A DNA stretch of 64,000 nucleotides from Lucinisca nassula (Eukaryota; Mollusca; Bivalvia; Lucinida; Lucinidae): NCBI GenBank assembly GCA_963580285.1, contig OY757011.1:162303908-162367907 (forward strand). Reading direction: 5' to 3'. Shown here one piece after another: positions 61,636 to 64,000 of the stretch; positions within the stretch are counted from its first letter, which is position 1; each line of letters opens with the position of its first letter. A program made the translations under genes and the position numbers. The notes beneath the pieces are model-generated. The model had not been told where the DNA came from. It searched no databases and saw nothing but the letters and a program-made list of their open reading frames with translations.

Positions 61636-61752
61636 CTAGAAGGAAAGAAAGAACGGAGCTTTCACTAAAGGATCATAATCTTGGTATATTTTAATCTTCT
61701 GTAGCATTGAAAGCACTAACAAAGACTACAAGTCAGATATTTTTTTTTATCT

Positions 61753-61947
61753 TAACCCTTATCCTGCTGAATATTCATTTTAGCCACACCCATTTCTGAC
61801 TTTTAACCAATCATATTCCTATAAATTCATAAAGTTAATGTCAAACAGTGTAGATCCTGATCAAATGGCTTTTTCAGAAGCCATCTGATCTGGATCTACA
61901 CTGTTTGCAAAGATAGGGGTTGTCATGAACAGCAAGATAAGAGTTAA
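61753..61947 (-). mobile_element. TTAA-A element
   Basis: TTAACCCTTATCCTGCTGAA to CAGCAAGATAAGAGTTAA; T-T mismatch hairpin. Confidence 0.83.
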
Positions 61948-61949
61948 GT

Positions 61950-62105
61950 TAACCCATTTAGTATCGGAAACCCTAAAACGGGTAAATGGCAGACAGTGCC
62001 TTGATTGAAATAGAAATTACTCACTGTAAATGCTGCGTTCTGTGGCAACAGATCCGGGTCAACACCGCTTGCCAGTGTCCCAGCATACGAGCTCAATCAT
62101 CAACT
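61950..62105. repeat. TTAA-B relic
   Basis: TTAACCCATTTAGTATCGGA, AAACGGGTAAATGGCAGACA, TTCTGTGGCAACAGATCCGG; interrupted by other sequence. Confidence 0.45.
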
Positions 62106-62171
62106 TACAGATACCTCTCTTTACACTATATTCTTGATGTCACAGTGACAAGAATTAAATAGCTATAACTA

Positions 62172-62345
62172 ATGTTTGTTTCCAGTTAACAGCCTTGTCA
62201 ACACTAATTAGGTCACATTTAGCCAATTTTGCTGGACATGCTTGTACACAGCTGGTTAATCAGTGCACTTTCTTTTACATGAAACTGTCAAATGCCCTTC
62301 ACCATTCAGCGGCAGGGGAAGAATGACTGCAGAAAAAATTTCATG
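62172..62345. mobile_element. SINE-like family G, copy 3
   Basis: TGTTTGTTTCCAGTTAACAG, TGTCAACACTAATTAGGTCA, AGAATGACTGCAGAAAAAAT. Confidence 0.5.
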
Positions 62346-62662
62346 CACAAGGCTTCACTGAGAAGGCTTTGCTGGTATGGACATGTGGAACGCTCCAATG
62401 GTGCAGTCAAGACTGCCTGTGACATACAGGTAGGTGGAAAGCGGGGGGTCTAGAAGGCCAAAGATGATCTGGAAGCAGCTAACAAAAAGAGAATGGAAGC
62501 TCTCTGCTATCGATCCTCATGATAGACAAACCTGGAGATCAGGTGTAAGATCTGCCATGCGTGCAGCAAGCCAGCTACCTGGAAAGGGGCCGCTTATGTG
62601 GACGTTGCCCCTGTACCTGCACGTTAATCAAAAATCCGTTGATGATGATGATGAATCTCAAC
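62344..62662 (+). pseudogene. LINE reverse-transcriptase C-terminal fragment with GATG tail
   Basis: AAGGCTTTGCTGGTATGGAC continues as the WYGHV-type segment. A frame then reads RRPKMIWKQLTKREWKLSAI, DPHDRQTWRSGVRSAM, RAASQLPGKGP. It ends in a GATGATGATGATG tail, as expected of a LINE 3' end. Frameshifted relative to 18548. Confidence 0.72.
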
Positions 62663-62769
62663 AAGAGAATATTGCCGACTACCGACGCCCATCCAACTAA
62701 GCTACCTCAGCCAGCCCGGCTATAAATAGACAGTGCTGTTAGTGCTTTAATTTCAAGCTCATCACAATA

Positions 62770-63080
62770 GTTAACTCTTATCCTGCTGTATAAAAGAATT
62801 TAGCCACTACAAATACTATCAACCAATCAAATTATTTGATTTTATGTAGTTGTTCAATTGGGCAAACAGTGTAGACCCTAATCAGGCTGCTCTTTTAGAA
62901 GCAGTCTGATCTGGCTCTGCAAAGTTTGCTTAGGTATATCTGTCACAAAACTTAGGATCATAATGGTAGTTCCAAGTCAGGGTGATATTTATCTTTTACT
63001 GATAAACCCTTATCGCACTGATAAAATTTATTTAGCCACACTCATTTCTGATTAGCCACCAAGCAAATTTCTTGATATAA
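62770..63080. repeat. Degraded TTAA-A and hairpin-core relics
   Basis: TTAACTCTTATCCTGCTG at 62771, a hairpin GTAGACCCTAATCAGGCTGC / GCAGTCTGATCTGGC near 62870, and a second CCCTTATCGCACTG start near 63007. Confidence 0.5.
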
Positions 63081-63083
63081 TAA

Positions 63084-63432
63084 AGTCAAACCCTAGTGGC
63101 TGGTACACCTTTGGGACCTCGAAAATCTGTTCGAGACAGGGGTAGTTCGAGCCATTGAGGTTACTGTCAGAAGGCATACCGAGATACTTTGGAACATCTT
63201 TTTGGTGTTCTATAATGAAAATGTATGCTGTGTGTACTCATTAGAATTGCCTCATCGAGGCGATTCTAATGAGTACACACAGCATACATTTGCAAGATAA
63301 AAGACTAAAATCTCCTTAATTATGTCCCACTATTACTAATGTAGAGGATTTCGCTAGGGGCTCAAGAATGGGTTCGACACATCCATGGTAAACGAGCCAT
63401 CGGTGTTCGAGCCATCGAAGTTCTACTGTATA
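63084..63432. mobile_element. M4 MITE with internal snapback
   Basis: AAGTCAAACCCTAGTGGC and GCCATCGAAGTTCTACTGTA ends. The inside has a 39-bp-arm palindrome ATGTATGCTGTGTGTACTCA / TGAGTACACACAGCATACAT with S1-like GAATTGCCTCATCGAGGC. Confidence 0.65.
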
Positions 63433-63474
63433 TTGGTTCCATTCACAAACTGCATCACTAAGGACAGGTGGCTT

Positions 63475-63602
63475 TTTTAATCCACAAACTGCATGGCAAA
63501 CAGTGTAGATCTTGATCAGTTGGCTTCTTCAGAAGCCATCTGATCTGGATCTACACTGTTTGCAAAGGTAGATGTTATCGTTTTCAGCAAGATAAGAGTT
63601 AA
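63475..63602 (-). mobile_element. TTAA-A element, left end missing
   Basis: Hairpin GATCTTGATCAGTTGGC / GCCATCTGATCTGGATC, then CAGCAAGATAAGAGTTAA. Confidence 0.7.
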
Positions 63603-63708
63603 ATGTATGGTGTGTGTACGGATTTGGACCACCTCATTGAGGCATTCTAATATACATTTTACATTTCAAGATCAAATAAGGAAAAAATCCCTGAATTATC
63701 CCAAATAT

Positions 63709-63979
63709 TTAAGGGGAATGGGAACACCTTCAGGGAGGCAACTCCTGCAAATGTATTTTTGCCTCCCATGTCAATAGGGGTCAAGGGGTCAACTCTTAAA
63801 GAAAAGAATTTGCTCCTCCTGAGAAGCAAATTTTTTCCTGAGGAGCAAATTCTTTCCGTTAAGAGTAGACCCTTTTTTCTGTGGGACAGGGTTTATAGAA
63901 AAGCGAACAGGAAGTCCTGAAAGTTGTCTCCCTTTGAAGAATGGCAGAAAAATCTGCCAGGTGTTCCCATTCTCCCTAA
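63709..63979 (+). mobile_element. TTAA-C element with an expanded centre
   Basis: TTAAGGGGAATGGGAACACC to GTTCCCATTCTCC. GAGCAAATT is present twice and the GGGGTCAA motif is doubled. It is the last element before the right edge. Confidence 0.78.
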
Positions 63980-64000
63980 GTAGCTGAGAAGTTATGGGAA

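Noticed and set aside
62100..62160. Possible A exon upstream of exon 1 (donor-like GTAAGTTGATG)
   Set aside because: The frame that would end in phase 0 at this donor contains a stop a few codons upstream, and no cadherin pattern is visible.

Overview
The window is eukaryotic DNA, most likely from a bivalve mollusc (inference). The reasons are GT-AG introns of about 1-6 kb, very dense short transposable elements, tRNA-derived SINEs, and several elements with the layout known from bivalve pearl / Helentron-associated (HINE) elements: a tandem core of about 150 bp, an ACGG/ACAG microsatellite and a terminal hairpin. Another mollusc or lophotrochozoan cannot be excluded without a search.

One protein-coding gene crosses the whole window on the minus strand, and both of its ends lie outside. 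I placed 27 internal exons (61635 down to 537), all with GT-AG borders, all starting and ending in phase 0, and all multiples of three. Together they encode 1512 residues: 13 complete and two partial cadherin-like repeats. Exons alternate strictly between two kinds. B exons (59-70 aa) carry the end of one repeat, the linker and the start of the next repeat. A exons (39-52 aa) carry the middle of a repeat. One exon (44204-44518) is a fused B+A unit. The repeats keep AxDxG and DxD, but the calcium-binding linker DxNDN is replaced by xRNxxxP in almost every repeat and LDRE is not conserved. The product is therefore a divergent extracellular cadherin-repeat protein. No signal peptide, membrane segment or cytoplasmic tail falls in the window.

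Most of the intron sequence is transposon-derived. The elements are: (1) six HINE-like families (A-F), two near-identical copies of family A, a composite at 31385-33840 and a 3.4-kb array at 55560-58967; (2) about 24 copies of a snapback MITE (S1); (3) three TTAA-flanked families (TTAA-A, -B, -C), probably piggyBac-like; (4) hAT-like and other inverted-repeat MITEs; (5) several tRNA-derived SINE families, two LINE tail fragments and a mariner fragment. Many elements are nested, and in about 14 places an element ends within about 30 bp of a splice site. TTAA-A and TTAA-B share a related central hairpin that keeps a single mismatch at the same place in nearly every copy.

I see no second protein-coding host gene, rRNA, functional tRNA, CRISPR array or viral gene.
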